Program-made: the position numbers and the translations under genes | The notes under the pieces: generated by a model | What the model was told of the DNA's origin: nothing | Database searches by the model: none | The model's input: only the letters and a program-made list of their open reading frames with translations | Part shown: positions 6,091 to 7,004 of the stretch, piece after piece | How positions within the stretch are numbered: position 1 is the first letter of the stretch | Layout: each line of letters opens with the position of its first letter | Source: Clostridia bacterium | Lineage (GTDB): Bacteria; Bacillota; Clostridia; Lachnospirales; CAG-274 | Reading direction: 5' to 3' | Length of the DNA: 7,004 nt | Assembly (NCBI GenBank): GCA_030536675.1 | Contig: JAUNPM010000086.1 | Span: forward strand, 1 to 7,004

Positions 6091-6657
6091 ATGAGAAATG
6101 ATGTATATATGGAGCAGATCGTTAAAAAGGAATTTGACCAGAAGGACAGGAGCAAAAGACTTTATATAATTGGTATTGCTATTGCTGTCATATTGTTTTT
6201 GTGGCAGATCTGTCAGGACAGTGCAGGGGCCGCTTTTGCTGAGGGAAACGACAAAATGGGTTATGCTTTTACCCTTTTGAGCCTTATAATTGTGGGTATT
6301 ATAATTTTTGTTGCAGTTATTAAGATCAAAGAGCTTAACAGTGAGTTTGAATATGCATATACTAACGGTACTCTTGATATTGATGTTATAATGAACAGGA
6401 AAAAGAGAAAAAGAGTTTTTGAGGGTAATGTTTCTGAATTTGAGGTAATGGCACATATTGATGACAAAGAGCATCTTGCTATATATGATAATATACCCAC
6501 GGAAAATTTAGGCAGCGGCGAGGTGCTTGGGAATACTTATGTTTTTGTAACAACTTATAAGGGGAAAAGGAAAAAATTTATTATTGAGCCAAGAGAGGAC
6601 ATTCTTATGGCTATGAGAAAAGACCTTACACCCAGAAGAATGTTTTTGAAAAAATAA
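6091..6657 (+). CDS. DUF6106-like two-helix membrane protein, unknown function
   Basis: No function is known. The 188-residue protein has a polar N-terminus with YMEQIVKKE (6-14), two membrane helices (about 24-40 and 57-78) joined by a short loop, and a cytoplasmic-looking C-terminal domain. That domain contains FEYAYTNGTLDIDVIMNRKK (86-105), KRVFEGNVSEFEVMA (107-121), YVFVTTYKGKRKKFIIEP (140-157) and a basic end, PRRMFLKK. From memory these blocks (EQ-V-K start, E-EY-TNG-LD-D-I---RKRKR, F-EP) match the Lachnospiraceae family DUF6106; a profile search would settle this. The start at ATG 6091 keeps the conserved N-terminus and has AGAGG (6077-6081) 9 bases upstream. The alternative ATG 6109 would drop the first six residues. 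It begins 4 bases after gerW and ends 15 bases before guaA, so it is probably co-transcribed with both. Confidence 0.8.
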   Translation: MRNDVYMEQIVKKEFDQKDRSKRLYIIGIAIAVILFLWQICQDSAGAAFAEGNDKMGYAFTLLSLIIVGIIIFVAVIKIKELNSEFEYAYTNGTLDIDVIMNRKKRKRVFEGNVSEFEVMAHIDDKEHLAIYDNIPTENLGSGEVLGNTYVFVTTYKGKRKKFIIEPREDILMAMRKDLTPRRMFLKK

Positions 6658-6672
6658 ACGGAGGAAAAAGAA

Positions 6673-7004
6673 ATGCATGAATTAATTATTGTACTTGACT
6701 TTGGCGGTCAGTATAATCAGCTTATTGCAAGAAGAGTGCGTGAGTGCAATGTATACTGTGAGGTCAAGTCTTATAAAACTTCTATTGAAGAAATTAAGGC
6801 TATGAATCCTAAGGGCATTATTTTTACGGGTGGACCAAACAGTGTTTATCTTGAGGATTCACCGACAATAAGCAAAGAAATATTTGAGCTTGGAGTGCCT
6901 GTTTTGGGACTTTGTTACGGCTGTCAGCTTATAGCTCATTTAAGCGGAGGTATTGTTAAGTCTGCTGAAACAAGTGAGTACGGAAAGACTGGAACTGTGT
7001 TTGA
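6673..7004 (+). CDS. guaA: GMP synthase (glutamine-hydrolysing), N-terminal part, cut by the window edge
   Basis: GuaA converts XMP to GMP using ATP and glutamine-derived ammonia, the last step of guanine nucleotide synthesis. Only the first 110 codons are present, and the frame runs off the right edge. They form most of the N-terminal class I glutamine amidotransferase domain: VLDFGGQYNQLIARRVRE (7-24), GIIFTGGPNSVY (48-59) and the nucleophile motif LGLCYGCQL (78-86) with catalytic Cys81. Residue 84 is Cys, where Met or His is more usual; this lies next to the nucleophile but need not change function. The ATG at 6673 has a strong GGAGG (6660-6664) 8 bases before it. Only 15 bases separate it from the preceding gene, so there is no room for a purine riboswitch leader, which precedes purine genes in many Firmicutes. 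Expression presumably comes from an upstream promoter. Confidence 0.96.
   Translation, partial: MHELIIVLDFGGQYNQLIARRVRECNVYCEVKSYKTSIEEIKAMNPKGIIFTGGPNSVYLEDSPTISKEIFELGVPVLGLCYGCQLIAHLSGGIVKSAETSEYGKTGTVF

Overview
The window is a stretch of AT-rich Firmicutes chromosome. It is most likely from a Clostridia member of the Lachnospiraceae type (gut or rumen anaerobe). This rests on three points: the order (DUF512 protein tail)-der-plsY-gpsA, which is common in Clostridia; a YtfI/DUF2953 + YtfJ/GerW pair, which is typical of spore-forming Firmicutes and their relatives; and a two-helix membrane protein resembling the DUF6106 family of Lachnospiraceae. Strong TAAGGAGG-type ribosome binding sites and use of TTG and GTG starts also fit. 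The species cannot be named from the sequence alone.

Layout: every gene is on the + strand and the genes are almost contiguous. Bases 2-64 hold the last codons of an upstream gene (probably a DUF512/TIGR03279 protein). Then come der (66-1385, ribosome-assembly GTPase), plsY (1419-2051, glycerol-3-phosphate acyltransferase), gpsA (2067-3056, glycerol-3-phosphate dehydrogenase), an intracellular GH43 glycosidase (3070-4605), a 102-aa protein of unknown function (4611-4919), a DUF2953/YtfI membrane-anchored protein (4928-5740), a GerW/YtfJ protein (5727-6086), a DUF6106-like membrane protein (6091-6657) and the first 110 codons of guaA (6673-window end, GMP synthase). The largest gap is 33 bases (der-plsY). 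I see no terminator hairpin, no convincing promoter, no RNA gene, no CRISPR array and no mobile element.

How the genes fit together: gpsA makes sn-glycerol-3-phosphate and plsY acylates it, so these two form the entry step of phospholipid synthesis. der (ribosome assembly) and guaA (GMP supply) are growth housekeeping genes. The middle of the run is less ordinary. A plant-polysaccharide glycosidase and an orphan small protein, both probably started from TTG, sit directly after gpsA, where many spore-forming Clostridia carry spoIVA. They are followed by the ytfI/ytfJ pair away from its frequent scpAB context. I see no clear evidence of a wholly new multi-gene system. The most promising unknowns are the 102-aa protein, which may contain a duplicated strand-helix unit, and the DUF6106-like protein ahead of guaA.
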